This document shows, one piece after another, positions 1-8,615 of a stretch of DNA of 64,000 nt (the first letter of the stretch is position 1; the number at the start of each line of letters is the position of its first letter). The notes under the pieces were generated by a model that saw only the letters and a list, made by a program, of their open reading frames with translations, searched no databases and was not told the origin of the DNA. Position numbers and translations under genes: made by a program. The stretch spans positions 2,492,572-2,556,571 of the forward strand of contig CP030759.1 in NCBI GenBank assembly GCA_003290465.1, written 5' to 3'. Source of the DNA: Candidatus Sumerlaea chitinivorans. GTDB lineage: Bacteria; Sumerlaeota; Sumerlaeia; Sumerlaeales; Sumerlaeaceae.

Positions 1-33
1 CCACGGAGCATTTCTATCATAGTCGGCGAGGCT

Positions 34-78
34 GCCACGAAAGCGTGCCCCATTGCAAGCCTGAGGCACGCCCGTGGC
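34..78. repeat. Inverted repeat 3' of gspB
   Basis: GCCACG...CGTGCC at 34-49 pairs with GGCACG...CGTGGC at 65-78: two 6-bp stems separated by a small internal loop. It lies directly after the gspB stop on the minus strand. A T-run is lacking, so it may be a weak terminator or an mRNA 3' stabiliser rather than a classical intrinsic terminator. Confidence 0.45.
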
Positions 79-819
79 TTATCGTTGCATGCGCAAGGTC
101 ACCGGTGGCCGCCCAGATCGCTGGACAACGACGCTGTTTGGCGTAATGCGAAGCACGCGGAAATCGTCGTAGACCATTCCTTCGCGAACCGTCATCCCAT
201 TCACCACCGCCATGGGCACTTTGGGGTCGTAGAGAATCGCTCCGAGCGTAAACCCGTCCAACGACGGTTCTTTTTCGGCCTTTCCTTGGGCTGCCGTCAG
301 AGCGGGCGCTGGCGCATCGACGACTGGTTGACTCTCAACGTCTTTTCTCGAAGCTAACACGTCGGGCAAAGTCGCAACTCTTGCCTCCGGCGTCGCCCGC
401 GCCGCCTGATCACGCTGCGCCGCAAGAACTTCCTGAATGGGAACCGGCGGTGGTAACTCCGCTTCACGCACGGGGCTGACGGGAGAAACCGCCACTGTTG
501 GCGCACTCCCTCCACTCTGCACCATGCCCCCACCTGCCACGTAGGTCCGCATTGGGGGATGAGCTGAGGGCGGGTTTGCCGCCATCTGATGTGCGAGCGT
601 GCCAAGGCGTTGGTAAAAGAATACGAGTGCTCCTGCAACAAGGAGAATCAACACAAGCGAGGTCACGCCGGTGAACAAGACCACAGTCGCGATGCGTGTG
701 CGCCGGCGCGATTGCTGACTCGGTAGGGGCGGTGCCGCGTCCAAAATGCTGTGACCCGTATATTGTGCCTCCGCACGCTCGCGCCGCGCCTTTTCCAAAG
801 CTTCGAGGATCGTACTCAT
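79..819 (-). CDS. gspB: GspB-like type II secretion accessory protein
   Basis: This 246-aa protein resembles GspB/PulB-type accessory proteins that work with the ATPase GspA in placing the type II secretion secretin. The N-terminus (MSTILEALEKARRER) is the usual cytoplasmic start of the family. One transmembrane helix follows at about residues 43-70, then a Pro/Ala-rich periplasmic linker. A compact C-terminal domain at about 187-246 holds the typical LGAILYD...VVNG...EG pattern of the T2SSB domain. The ATG lies 3 bases after the gspA stop, so the two are almost certainly co-transcribed. The identification rests on domain pattern and on the gspA neighbour. No other secretion genes are adjacent. 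Confidence 0.8.
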   Translation of the reverse strand: MSTILEALEKARRERAEAQYTGHSILDAAPPLPSQQSRRRTRIATVVLFTGVTSLVLILLVAGALVFFYQRLGTLAHQMAANPPSAHPPMRTYVAGGGMVQSGGSAPTVAVSPVSPVREAELPPPVPIQEVLAAQRDQAARATPEARVATLPDVLASRKDVESQPVVDAPAPALTAAQGKAEKEPSLDGFTLGAILYDPKVPMAVVNGMTVREGMVYDDFRVLRITPNSVVVQRSGRPPVTLRMQR

Positions 820-822
820 CGC

Positions 823-2673
823 TCAGTCTCCCGTCGAACTCAGTCGTGGACCCTCGGGTCGCATGCAAGCATTGAGCAGCATCACTGTCAAATCGTCAAG
901 TTGCCCTGATTCGCGCAGCTTGTAATACGCCTGAAACTTCTTAATCGCCTCTACCGTGTCCACATCAAACTTTCCGCTCACCGTCTCTAAGTAGCCACGC
1001 GATTTGAGGTATTGCTGCAGCATCCGTACGCGCTCGCTCGCTTCGCCTCGTTGGATCTCCGAGAGCTCGTAGACATCCACAAAGACCGCCAAAGCGCTTT
1101 CCCATCGCTTGGTGAAATCCTGGGTCTTGTACGTGCGCACCCCCCAAACTGGGTCACCCACCGTCACAGCTTCGCCTTCGGCACGCAAAAGAACCACGTA
1201 TTCGGACTGATCCTTCGGTGGGTCTTTGAGCCGCACGATCACTGGCACGTTGAGTTTCACCACGTCCGAGAATGTGCCGGGAATCCGCACTTCACGCACC
1301 TTGAGCGCATCCGAGCTGAGCACTCCTTCAATGACCGCTTCGTCACCCAACTTGGCGAGCTCCGAAAGTTGCACCTCATAGCCCCACATCTTTAGCAAGC
1401 TGAACTGAGCAGCCCGAAGCGCAGCCCGCGGGTTGTTCACCCGCACCAATGGCACATTGCGTTCCCATTTCCAATGCGGGTTTCGCTTTCGCAGCGCGTC
1501 CCAATCGGGGGTCGGCGTGGGTTCTGCCTTAACTGCGACATCTTGGCTATTGCTTGCGGAGGTTGCATCATCGCCGGAATTTTCTTCCTCTGAGGCAGCA
1601 TTCTTCGCAGCTACCACTGCCGCAGGGGTAGGCAGCGGTCGGCTTGCCTCCGCCACTGCTTTCGGATGAGGATCTTCGACTGCTTTCACGTTGGCCAAGC
1701 GAATCCCAAGATAAATAGCGAATGCGAAAAGCCCCACGCCAGCAGCAGCCGCAATGCCATAGAGTGCGATTTTTTTTGCAATCCGCTTGAGAACATCGCG
1801 ATCAATCAAATCTCCTACCGATTCACGGAAGCTCCGGCGCTTCGCTTTCGGCGACTTTGTCCGCTCGGAACCAGCCACTTCCTTGATCGCGCGTTCCATA
1901 ATTTTCTCGTCCACCGTGTACGTGCCGTCCACGTAGCACGCCAACAGCGCGCGATCGCACACCACGTTGATCCGGCGAGGCACACCACCCGTTGCCGAGT
2001 ACAGCATTCGCATCGCGCCGGGTGTAAATTCGATGTCTACTTTTGCGCCAGCCACAAACAGACGATGCTTGATGTACGCCAGCGTCTCTGCCTCGGTGAG
2101 CGGCGTAATATGGTAGCGGACCGCAATGCGTTGGTTGAGCTGCTCCAATTGGCTCAGAGCCAACGTATCATTGAGCTCCGGCTGGCCGATGAGCACGATT
2201 TGCAAAAGCTTTTCGCTCTCAGTTTCGAGGTTAGAGAGCAGCCGGATTTGTTCGAGTAACGTGGGATCGAGGTTTTGCGCCTCGTCAATCACAAGCACCA
2301 CGTTGTTTCCCTTTTGGTTCTCGGCCAACAGGAAGCGGTTGAGCTCGTCCACCAACCCCTTTTTCGAGTTGTAGAACGATGGGATCTGGAACTCGTCGTT
2401 GATGGCTTTCAGAAGCTCGAGCTCCGAAAGTCCGGGGTTCAATATCAGCGCCAGCTTCACGTTCTCGGCGCGGAGCTCGTTGACGAACGCTCGGCACACC
2501 GTCGTCTTGCCTGAGCCAATTTCGCCCGTAAGAAGTATGAATCCTTTGCGCTCTTTCACGCCGTAAATAAGCGCACTCAGCGCCTCACGGTGGCGCTGGC
2601 TCAAAAACAAAAATCGTGAGTCGGGCGTTATATTAAACGGCTCTTCGGCTAATCCGAAGAATTTCTTGTACAT
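823..2673 (-). CDS. gspA: GspA/ExeA-like AAA ATPase with peptidoglycan-binding domain
   Basis: This 616-aa protein has the ExeA/GspA architecture. A cytoplasmic AAA ATPase domain carries Walker A GEIGSGKTT at about residues 50-58 and Walker B VVLVIDEAQ. One transmembrane helix lies near residue 300. A periplasmic middle region follows, and a C-terminal peptidoglycan-binding repeat (LQQYLKSRGYL...KFDVDTVEAIKKFQ). The family uses ATP to help insert the secretin through the peptidoglycan. The start was set at the ATG beginning MYKKFFGLAEEPFN, the canonical family N-terminus, although the frame stays open 105 bases further upstream. gspB follows 3 bases downstream. Confidence 0.88.
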   Translation of the reverse strand: MYKKFFGLAEEPFNITPDSRFLFLSQRHREALSALIYGVKERKGFILLTGEIGSGKTTVCRAFVNELRAENVKLALILNPGLSELELLKAINDEFQIPSFYNSKKGLVDELNRFLLAENQKGNNVVLVIDEAQNLDPTLLEQIRLLSNLETESEKLLQIVLIGQPELNDTLALSQLEQLNQRIAVRYHITPLTEAETLAYIKHRLFVAGAKVDIEFTPGAMRMLYSATGGVPRRINVVCDRALLACYVDGTYTVDEKIMERAIKEVAGSERTKSPKAKRRSFRESVGDLIDRDVLKRIAKKIALYGIAAAAGVGLFAFAIYLGIRLANVKAVEDPHPKAVAEASRPLPTPAAVVAAKNAASEEENSGDDATSASNSQDVAVKAEPTPTPDWDALRKRNPHWKWERNVPLVRVNNPRAALRAAQFSLLKMWGYEVQLSELAKLGDEAVIEGVLSSDALKVREVRIPGTFSDVVKLNVPVIVRLKDPPKDQSEYVVLLRAEGEAVTVGDPVWGVRTYKTQDFTKRWESALAVFVDVYELSEIQRGEASERVRMLQQYLKSRGYLETVSGKFDVDTVEAIKKFQAYYKLRESGQLDDLTVMLLNACMRPEGPRLSSTGD

Positions 2674-2716
2674 CGTCGCTTGTCTGCTCCGCGTCCTCGC
2701 TTGGCACCCGTACGGT

Positions 2717-2755
2717 TGTTGAGACACCCAAAGCGGGAATCCTGTTCCCTCAACA
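2717..2755. repeat. Nested inverted repeat in the gspA leader
   Basis: TGTTGAG (2717-2723) pairs with CTCAACA (2749-2755), and inside it GGGAA (2735-2739) pairs with TTCCC (2745-2749). It sits 44 bases upstream of the gspA start and downstream of the DUF503 gene. It could be a processing or regulatory hairpin in the gspA transcript. No T-run follows, so it is not a clear terminator. Confidence 0.4.
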
Positions 2756-2828
2756 CCTTGAGGGGCGCATGAATTCACTGGCGGTCTGCTCCTGAAGCAG
2801 GTTTCAGGCCAACCGCAAAAGCCCGCTG

Positions 2829-3110
2829 CTACAAGTACTCAAGATACTCTTCCACCACCTGAAAATCAGCTGCCGTTTCCAGATCGCGCATGATCGTTTG
2901 AAGTAGCGAATCCACCTGCGGCCGATTTGCAGCCACCGTCACAATCGCCAAAATCGCGCTCTGCCACAAGTTCTGGTCGTCCACCTCAGCGACGGCACAA
3001 TTGTAATGCGTGCGCAAGCGGTGGATGGTCTTGCGTAGCACACTCCGCTTTTCTTTCAGGGAATTGCAATGGGGGATGAACAGACGCACTCGTTGCGAAC
3101 CAATGACCAC
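2829..3110 (-). CDS. DUF503 family protein
   Basis: This 93-aa protein matches the DUF503 (YlxP-like) family in length and in its pattern: a hydrophobic first strand (RVRLFIP), the SLKEKRSVLRK motif, the AVAEVDDQNLWQSA stretch, and a final EEYLEYL. No biochemical function is established for the family. In many bacteria it lies near infB/rbfA, but here it follows the ABC permease genes with a 6-base gap. It uses a GTG start (MVIGSQ...). The next gene, gspA, begins 155 bases further on, so this may close the permease operon. Confidence 0.8.
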   Translation of the reverse strand: MVIGSQRVRLFIPHCNSLKEKRSVLRKTIHRLRTHYNCAVAEVDDQNLWQSAILAIVTVAANRPQVDSLLQTIMRDLETAADFQVVEEYLEYL

Positions 3111-3116
3111 GGCAGC

Positions 3117-4049
3117 TCACCCTTTCAGACCTGTAAGTGAAATCCCTTCGATGAACGTGCGTTGGGCAAAAAAGAACACAAGTAACACAGGCAGGATCAT
3201 AACCGCACTGGCGGCCATGAGTTTCTGCCACTCGGCACTGTGCTGACCCACAAACATTTGTAGCCCAAGCGAGAGCGTATATTGCGATTCGCGGCTCAGG
3301 TAAATCAACGGCCCAAGAAAGTCATTCCACGACGCCACAAATGTGAACAGCGCCACAATGGCAAGCGCAGGCTTGGCCAACGGCAACACAATGCGCCGAT
3401 AGATACCAAACTCCGAGCAACCATCCACCACCGCTGCCTCGCTCAACTCCATGGGAATTGTGAGAAAAAACTGCCGAAGTAAAAAAATGTAAAACGCGCT
3501 TCCGAAAAACGCTGGCACCGTGAGCGGCAAGTAGGTCCCCACCCAACCAAGTCTCTTGAAAAGCACTAGCACCGGGATGAGCGTCACGAACCCAGGCAGC
3601 ATCATCGTCGAAAGCAGCAGGAAGAACAATGCATCACGACCCGGCCATTTCAGTCGCGCGAAGCCGTAAGCCGCTAAGGAGCACGACACGAGTGAACCCA
3701 CGATGCACCACCCCGTGATCCAGAGCGTATTGAATGTGTAGCGCAAAAAAGGAATCGCGGCAAGTTTGCCTTTTGCCACAAGCTGCACGAATGCGCCCCA
3801 CGCTTCAGCCGCTGTAGCCGTCGCCGGAACAGCCTCTTCACATCCCCAAAGAAGCGCCTTCGGATAATGGTCCCATTGGAGTTGACGGGGAATCCAAATC
3901 GGTGGAGACGTGAGCACCTCAGAATCGGCCTTAAGCGAAGTCAGTACCATCCACACGAAAGGCCCCGCGAAAAGCGCTGCCAGCAGGCACAATGCCACGT
4001 ACACCACCATGCGGTGGATGAAGCGCTGCATTTTCGTCCCAACACTCAT
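3117..4049 (-). CDS. ABC sugar transporter permease, MalG/UgpE type
   Basis: This 310-aa inner-membrane permease has six predicted helices. The cytoplasmic EAA loop (LSEAAVVDGCSEFGIYRRI) that docks on the ATPase is at about residues 215-240. The N-terminal helix and the 'P(F)VWMVLTSLKAD' segment are typical of the CUT1 carbohydrate-uptake family. A ~35-residue Ala-rich insertion sits between helices 1 and 2 (around EEAVPATATAAEAWG). The start is the ATG of MSVGTK, which overlaps the TGA of the upstream permease as ATGA. No binding protein or ATPase gene lies beside it. The substrate cannot be read from the permease. Confidence 0.87.
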   Translation of the reverse strand: MSVGTKMQRFIHRMVVYVALCLLAALFAGPFVWMVLTSLKADSEVLTSPPIWIPRQLQWDHYPKALLWGCEEAVPATATAAEAWGAFVQLVAKGKLAAIPFLRYTFNTLWITGWCIVGSLVSCSLAAYGFARLKWPGRDALFFLLLSTMMLPGFVTLIPVLVLFKRLGWVGTYLPLTVPAFFGSAFYIFLLRQFFLTIPMELSEAAVVDGCSEFGIYRRIVLPLAKPALAIVALFTFVASWNDFLGPLIYLSRESQYTLSLGLQMFVGQHSAEWQKLMAASAVMILPVLLVFFFAQRTFIEGISLTGLKG

Positions 4050-4984
4050 GTGCCTTCCCCCGCATAGTAAACCCAACGCGCACTGGTCTTGAACACCAGC
4101 CATGTGCAGGCGACCACCAACACAAATAGCAGCCAAGCCATCGCTGAAGCATAGCCCATATTGAAGAAGATAAAAGCATTGTTAAAAAGATAATAAGCGT
4201 AAAACAGTGTTGCGTCGCTCGGCCCGCCACGCGTCATGACGTACGCTTGCGTGAACACTTGGAATCCGGCAATCAACCCGATCACCACATTGAAGAAAAT
4301 GACCGGGGAAAGCATGGGAAGCGTGATGTAACGGAATCGCGCGAGCGGTCCCGCACCGTCTATCGCAGCGCTTTCGTACAGCGATCGCGGTACTTCCTGC
4401 AGCCCTGCAAGAAAAATGAGAATCGTGTTGCCCATCCCCCACACCGACATGAGCACCAACGCCGGCTTCGCCCATTGCGGATCGGAAAGCCAGCCCGGCA
4501 AGCCCACGCGCCAGCTCAGTCCCAAGCTTGCAGCCCACGCGTTGAGCGCGTCCAACGGACCGCGCAGAAGATCATTCACCAAACCGTAGGTGGGGTGCAG
4601 CAACCACATCCACAAGACACTCGCGGCTACCAGCGGTGTGATCGAAGGAATGTAGAAGAGTGCGCGAAAAACGCTTTGGCCACGCACCCCTTGATTGAGA
4701 AGCACCGCGGCCAATAAGCAGAAGCCCAATCCTAAAGGAATCCACAGCGCCACAAAGTACAGCGTGTTGCCCAACGATTTCCAAAACAACGGGTCCTGGA
4801 GTAGCCGCTCGTAATTTTCCAACCCGATCCAGTGCGGTCGCGAAATCCCGTCGTAGTAACACAAGCTGTAGTAAAACGACGCCACAATCGGATACGCAGT
4901 AAAGAGCAGAAAGCCCAGCAGCCAAGGGCTTACAAATGCGAGCCCCTTCCACAATGCTCTGCGCTGATTCACGCTTTTACGCAT
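4046..4984 (-). CDS. ABC sugar transporter permease, MalF/UgpA type
   Basis: This 312-aa permease partners the downstream MalG-type gene. It shows the characteristic opening 'FVSPWLLGFLLFTAYPIVASFYYSL', six helices, and the EAA loop YESAAIDGAGPLARFRYITL. It belongs to the CUT1 carbohydrate-uptake group. The start was set at MRKSVNQRR because the extra upstream residues (MLVAAECG...) are not typical. Its stop overlaps the next start by four bases. A divergent gene starts about 245 bases upstream, so a shared regulatory region lies between. The solute-binding protein and ATPase must be encoded elsewhere. Confidence 0.87.
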   Translation of the reverse strand: MRKSVNQRRALWKGLAFVSPWLLGFLLFTAYPIVASFYYSLCYYDGISRPHWIGLENYERLLQDPLFWKSLGNTLYFVALWIPLGLGFCLLAAVLLNQGVRGQSVFRALFYIPSITPLVAASVLWMWLLHPTYGLVNDLLRGPLDALNAWAASLGLSWRVGLPGWLSDPQWAKPALVLMSVWGMGNTILIFLAGLQEVPRSLYESAAIDGAGPLARFRYITLPMLSPVIFFNVVIGLIAGFQVFTQAYVMTRGGPSDATLFYAYYLFNNAFIFFNMGYASAMAWLLFVLVVACTWLVFKTSARWVYYAGEGT

Positions 4985-5229
4985 CCCACTTTTATTCTTT
5001 TGCGACCCACATTCCGCCGCGACAAGCAATTTTCATCACGAATCTTGAACCGCACGCGTTCCATTCCTACAAAGCGGGAAGATTACTCGCGAAGAATGGC
5101 CAGTGGCGGAGTGACGGCGCCAAGAGTCACGATCTCATCTCACATTCCCGTTCATCGCAAGAGCCACTTGACGCGCCCCGTCTTCGCATGAATGTTTTCA
5201 AACCTTACATGGACCCAACGAACGACATC

Positions 5230-5994
5230 ATGCGAGTTACCATCCTCGGCTCAGGGACGTCGGCCGGTGTACCCACGCTCGGCTGCCGATGTGAAGTCTG
5301 CCGCTCCACCAACCCGAAGAACAAACGTATGCGCGCCAGTGCCTACATCGAATATCGGGGGAGTCGCTTTCTGATTGATTGCGGACCCGACTTCCGGACA
5401 CAGGCCCTCGCCAATGGCGTCGAGGACGTGGATTTTGTCCTCCTCACGCACGCGCACGCCGATCACGTTGGGGGCATCGACGATCTCCGCGCCTTCAATA
5501 TGGTGCATGGCCATTCGATTGCCATCTACGGCACCCCCGCCACACTCAAAGAGATTCGCCACCGTTTCGCCTATTGCTTCCAGCCACCTCCCCCCGGCGG
5601 AGGCATTCCAGAGCTCGACCTTTTTGAGATCAACGGTGACTTCACTGTTCGCGGGATTCCGATCCGACCCGTTCCCGTCTTTCACGGCAGGATGCCGATC
5701 ATCGGATTTCGCTTCGAACGCTTCGCATATTTGACAGACGTCAGCTCGATCCCTGAGGAATCATTCGAACTCTTGGACAATCTCGATGTCCTCGTGACAA
5801 GCGCCTTGCGCCAGCGCCCGCACCCGACCCACATGAGTTTGGACGAGGCCGTCGCGGTCGCGCAGCGCGTGGGAGCTCGCCAAACGTACTTCATCCACAT
5901 GTGTCACTCGCTTGAGCACGAAGCCACCAACGCAATGCTGCCCCCTCACATTCAGTTAGCCTACGACGGGCTTGTGTTCGAGGTTCATAGCTAA
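5230..5994 (+). CDS. PhnP-like metallo-beta-lactamase-fold phosphodiesterase
   Basis: This 254-aa protein of the metallo-beta-lactamase fold begins with GSGTSAGVP. It carries the metal motif HAHADH at residues 74-79, and GPDFR and HMCHSLEHE further on. A CxCxxC cluster at residues 19-24 matches the structural zinc site known for PhnP (5-phospho-ribosyl 1,2-cyclic phosphate phosphodiesterase). No phosphonate (phn) genes are nearby, so the substrate may instead be another cyclic phosphate. ATG codons at 5188 and 5209 are also in frame. The one at 5230 was chosen because the conserved fold starts there, although no good ribosome binding site is visible for any of them. Confidence 0.82.
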   Translation: MRVTILGSGTSAGVPTLGCRCEVCRSTNPKNKRMRASAYIEYRGSRFLIDCGPDFRTQALANGVEDVDFVLLTHAHADHVGGIDDLRAFNMVHGHSIAIYGTPATLKEIRHRFAYCFQPPPPGGGIPELDLFEINGDFTVRGIPIRPVPVFHGRMPIIGFRFERFAYLTDVSSIPEESFELLDNLDVLVTSALRQRPHPTHMSLDEAVAVAQRVGARQTYFIHMCHSLEHEATNAMLPPHIQLAYDGLVFEVHS

Positions 5995-6316
5995 CCGCGC
6001 CCCAAAAGTGCGCACTACATTCTGCCCGCCGGCTCTTAGGAAACGTTGAGTGCACTGTCGAGAGTCCCCGGTGTACAACACTGCACAAAGAGCTGGCACC
6101 ACCGATCCGCGCTAAAGCTCGAAAAAGCTCTGCCCCCTCCGCGCTATACCCACGACAACGAGTTCTGCTCACCCCGGTAGGTTTTCGTTATTGGCGCGCT
6201 GAGGCCGCCCGGGGTATTTTCTTGACATAGCCGCCTTCACCTTGATGCAAAGATTGGTTGGGGAATCGTCTGCATTGCGAGGCAACCCACCACCGAAATC
6301 CGAAAGGAGAACTTCG
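5995..6316. other. Intergenic region before the prepilin gene
   Basis: No gene is seen in these 322 bases. A perfect -35 hexamer TTGACA lies at 6222-6227, but the -10 region 16-18 bases on is poor, so the promoter is only suggested. A strong ribosome binding site (AAAGGAGA, 6303-6310) precedes the prepilin ATG. Confidence 0.4.
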
Positions 6317-7042
6317 ATGCGGAAAGCATTTACTCTCATCGAACTACTGATCGTCGTGGCGATCATCGCGATTCTGGCGGCGATCGCCGTGCCGAACTTT
6401 CTCGAGGCTCAAACACGCTCGAAAGTCGCGCGCGCTAAGGCGGACATGCGAAGCATCGCCACAGCAATCGAATCCTACACCGTGGACCACAACAAACCAC
6501 CCACGGGAATCGTGCTCGGAAAGACGAACACTTCCTCAGCGCCTTTTGGTGACTACAGCGTGATTCAGCCCCTGAGCACGTCGAACAACTGCGTAAGCGC
6601 GCGGTTCAAACGCCTGACAACCCCGATCGCCTATATTTCCTCCGTCTTTGTGGATCCCTTCCGACCTGTCGGCTTTGGCGTGGACCCAAGCGGCAACGTG
6701 AACGTCGAGTACGACACGTACGACTACTTCTGTGCCAACGACGTTACCCCCGGCCTTGGCGCATTCGACCAAAGCACGCCGAATTGGCGCGGCGCGGGAA
6801 TCACGTCGGGCGCGACCTGGCGGTTGGTCAGCGCAGGCCCCGACCGCGTGAATTTCTTCGGCGGAGGCTATGTGGGACAATTCACCATGCCGAACCGCTC
6901 GTTTGGGTTGGATTACGACCCCACGAACGGCACGGTCAGTCGCGGTGACATTGTCCGCGTCTCCTCCGCCCGCGGCCAAATCAACCCCGCCCGGCTTCCC
7001 TCGATTGACAGAATTCTCAACGTCTACAACGAATCATTCTGA
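6317..7042 (+). CDS. Type IV prepilin / type II pseudopilin-like protein
   Basis: This 241-aa protein opens with a class III signal (MRKAFTLIELLIVVAI), including the conserved Glu at position 5 of the mature protein. The long hydrophobic helix continues through NFLEAQTRSK. The residue before the cleavage site is Ala rather than the usual Gly. The C-terminal part carries the 'WRLVSAGPDR' stretch found in GspG-like proteins of several uncultured lineages. AAAGGAGA seven bases ahead of the ATG fixes the start. A terminator follows 46 bases after the stop, so the gene is probably monocistronic. It may be a minor pilin or a pseudopilin. The machinery it serves could include the PilT and GspA/B encoded elsewhere in this window. 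Confidence 0.85.
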   Translation: MRKAFTLIELLIVVAIIAILAAIAVPNFLEAQTRSKVARAKADMRSIATAIESYTVDHNKPPTGIVLGKTNTSSAPFGDYSVIQPLSTSNNCVSARFKRLTTPIAYISSVFVDPFRPVGFGVDPSGNVNVEYDTYDYFCANDVTPGLGAFDQSTPNWRGAGITSGATWRLVSAGPDRVNFFGGGYVGQFTMPNRSFGLDYDPTNGTVSRGDIVRVSSARGQINPARLPSIDRILNVYNESF

Positions 7043-7087
7043 GCGCAGCACCTGCGGGCATTAGCTCTCCTCGCAAGGCACTTCCCC

Positions 7088-7125
7088 CGCCCACCGGCCC
7101 AAATCGGCTGGTGGGCGCAGCGTTT
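7088..7125 (+). terminator. Intrinsic terminator after the prepilin gene
   Basis: CGCCCACC (7088-7095) pairs with GGTGGGCG (7110-7117), and an inner GCC/GGC extends the stem with one mismatch. CAGCGTTTT follows. The stem is strong and GC-rich with a short T-run, and it lies 46 bases after the prepilin stop. Confidence 0.65.
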
Positions 7126-7232
7126 TCCGAACGCCTCGCTTTCACATGCTTGTTGAGCATGGCTCAATCCGCGGGAATAGTTCCCAAGCCAAGCGGTTAT
7201 CGCTTCTGGACAAACAACAAGCGAGCGCCCAC

Positions 7233-8489
7233 ATGAGCCCATCGGATAACGCACCACTCCAGAACTCATTAACCGGTAAAATTGACCCTCAGACCGGGAT
7301 GTATCGCCATGGCTTTGGCCTGAACGCCGAGGTCGAGCACGTCATTGAAAATGACTATCGTTCACCCGTCATTGATTACCTTCGTCAGAACGACTTTCGC
7401 GCTACCGTTGAGGGGTTGGAAATCCTCCTCGCTCGTGAGTTCGGTTTCTGTTACGGTGTGGACAAGGCCGTGGACTACGCCTATCAGACGCGCCGCATGT
7501 TTCCGGACCGCCGGATCTTTCTGACCGCTGAAATCATTCACAATCCGGGCGTCAACCAACGGCTGCGCGAGATGGGAATTGAGTTTCTTAGCGGGCGCTA
7601 CCGCAGCTCCGTCACCTACGAAGACCTCACCCCTCAGGACATCGTGATCCTCCCCGCGTTCGGGGCCGCCGTCGAGGAAATCGAGCGACTGCGCGCGCGC
7701 GGATGCACCATCGTGGACACCACCTGCGGCTCCGTCATTCACGTCTGGAAACGAGTGGAAAAATATGCACGCGACGGCTTCACCGCTGTCATTCACGGCA
7801 AGTACCGTCACGAGGAGACTATCGCCACAAGCTCGCGCGTCGCCCAGTTCCCTAATGGGCGTTACGTGATCGTTCGCGATAAGGATGAAGCCCAGTTACT
7901 CTGCGACTTCATTACTGGCACCTGCAGCGCCGAGGTGGTACGCGAGCGACTTGGCCACGCCGCCAGTCCGAACTTTGACCCCGCCCGCGATCTTGTGCGT
8001 GTGGGAATCGCCAACCAGACGACCATGCTCAGCAGCGAATCGCTTGAGATTGCTGAGATGCTGCGCCGCGCGATGGCCGCCCGCTATGGCGAAGCCGCTC
8101 TAAACGAACACTTTCGGAGTTTTGATACCATTTGTTCCGCAACCCAAGACCGTCAGGATGCGATGCATGCACTTGGGGAGCTCAAGCCGCAGCTCATTCT
8201 TGTGGTAGGAGGCTTTAATAGCTCCAACACGTCCCACCTTGTCGAAATCGCCGCCGAGTATTGCCCAGCGTATCACATTGAGTCGGTGGCGGACATCCTT
8301 AGCGCCGAAACCCTTCGGCACAAACATTGGGCAAAACCCGAAGCCGAAGTCGCGCACGGGTGGCTTCCCCCCTTGCCCACACGCATTGGTTTTACCGGCG
8401 GCGCAAGCACGCCCGACCGGGCAATCGGCGACGTGATTTTGCGCGTGCTCGAGCTCTATGGCCTCACGTGGTCGCCCGCGCAAAAATAA
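7233..8489 (+). CDS. ispH: 4-hydroxy-3-methylbut-2-enyl diphosphate reductase, plant/cyanobacterial type
   Basis: IspH (LytB) performs the last step of the MEP isoprenoid pathway, reducing HMBPP to IPP and DMAPP with a [4Fe-4S] cluster. The three cluster cysteines are visible at C73 (EFGFCYGV), C165 (DTTCGSV) and C301 (TICSATQDRQ). IIHNPGVNQ, NQTTM and GGFNSSNTSHL are further signatures. At 418 aa it is longer than the ~310-aa enteric enzyme. Its N-terminal region (MYRHGFG...) and 'GGFNSSNTSHL' form match the plant/cyanobacterial subgroup. The start was placed at the ATG at 7233; an upstream in-frame ATG at 7146 would add 29 residues. tRNA-Lys follows 48 bases later. Confidence 0.9.
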   Translation: MSPSDNAPLQNSLTGKIDPQTGMYRHGFGLNAEVEHVIENDYRSPVIDYLRQNDFRATVEGLEILLAREFGFCYGVDKAVDYAYQTRRMFPDRRIFLTAEIIHNPGVNQRLREMGIEFLSGRYRSSVTYEDLTPQDIVILPAFGAAVEEIERLRARGCTIVDTTCGSVIHVWKRVEKYARDGFTAVIHGKYRHEETIATSSRVAQFPNGRYVIVRDKDEAQLLCDFITGTCSAEVVRERLGHAASPNFDPARDLVRVGIANQTTMLSSESLEIAEMLRRAMAARYGEAALNEHFRSFDTICSATQDRQDAMHALGELKPQLILVVGGFNSSNTSHLVEIAAEYCPAYHIESVADILSAETLRHKHWAKPEAEVAHGWLPPLPTRIGFTGGASTPDRAIGDVILRVLELYGLTWSPAQK

Positions 8490-8537
8490 TCTGCCCCTCC
8501 TCATGTATTACAAAGTCGCTCCAGCACGTCAGAGTGT

Positions 8538-8610
8538 GGGCCGTTAGCTCAATCGGTAGAGCAGCAGACTCTTAATCTGTTGGTTCCAGGTTCGAGTCCT
8601 GGACGGCTCA
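8538..8610 (+). tRNA. tRNA-Lys (anticodon CUU)
   Basis: A full 73-base cloverleaf can be drawn. The acceptor GGGCCGT pairs with ACGGCTC (one G-T pair). The D arm is GCTC/GAGC. The anticodon stem GCAGA/TCTGT holds loop CTCTTAA, giving anticodon CTT and reading AAG lysine codons. The T arm is CCAGG-TTCGAGT-CCTGG, and the discriminator base is A. The 3' CCA is not encoded and would be added by nucleotidyltransferase. Confidence 0.95.
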
Positions 8611-8615
8611 CTTTC

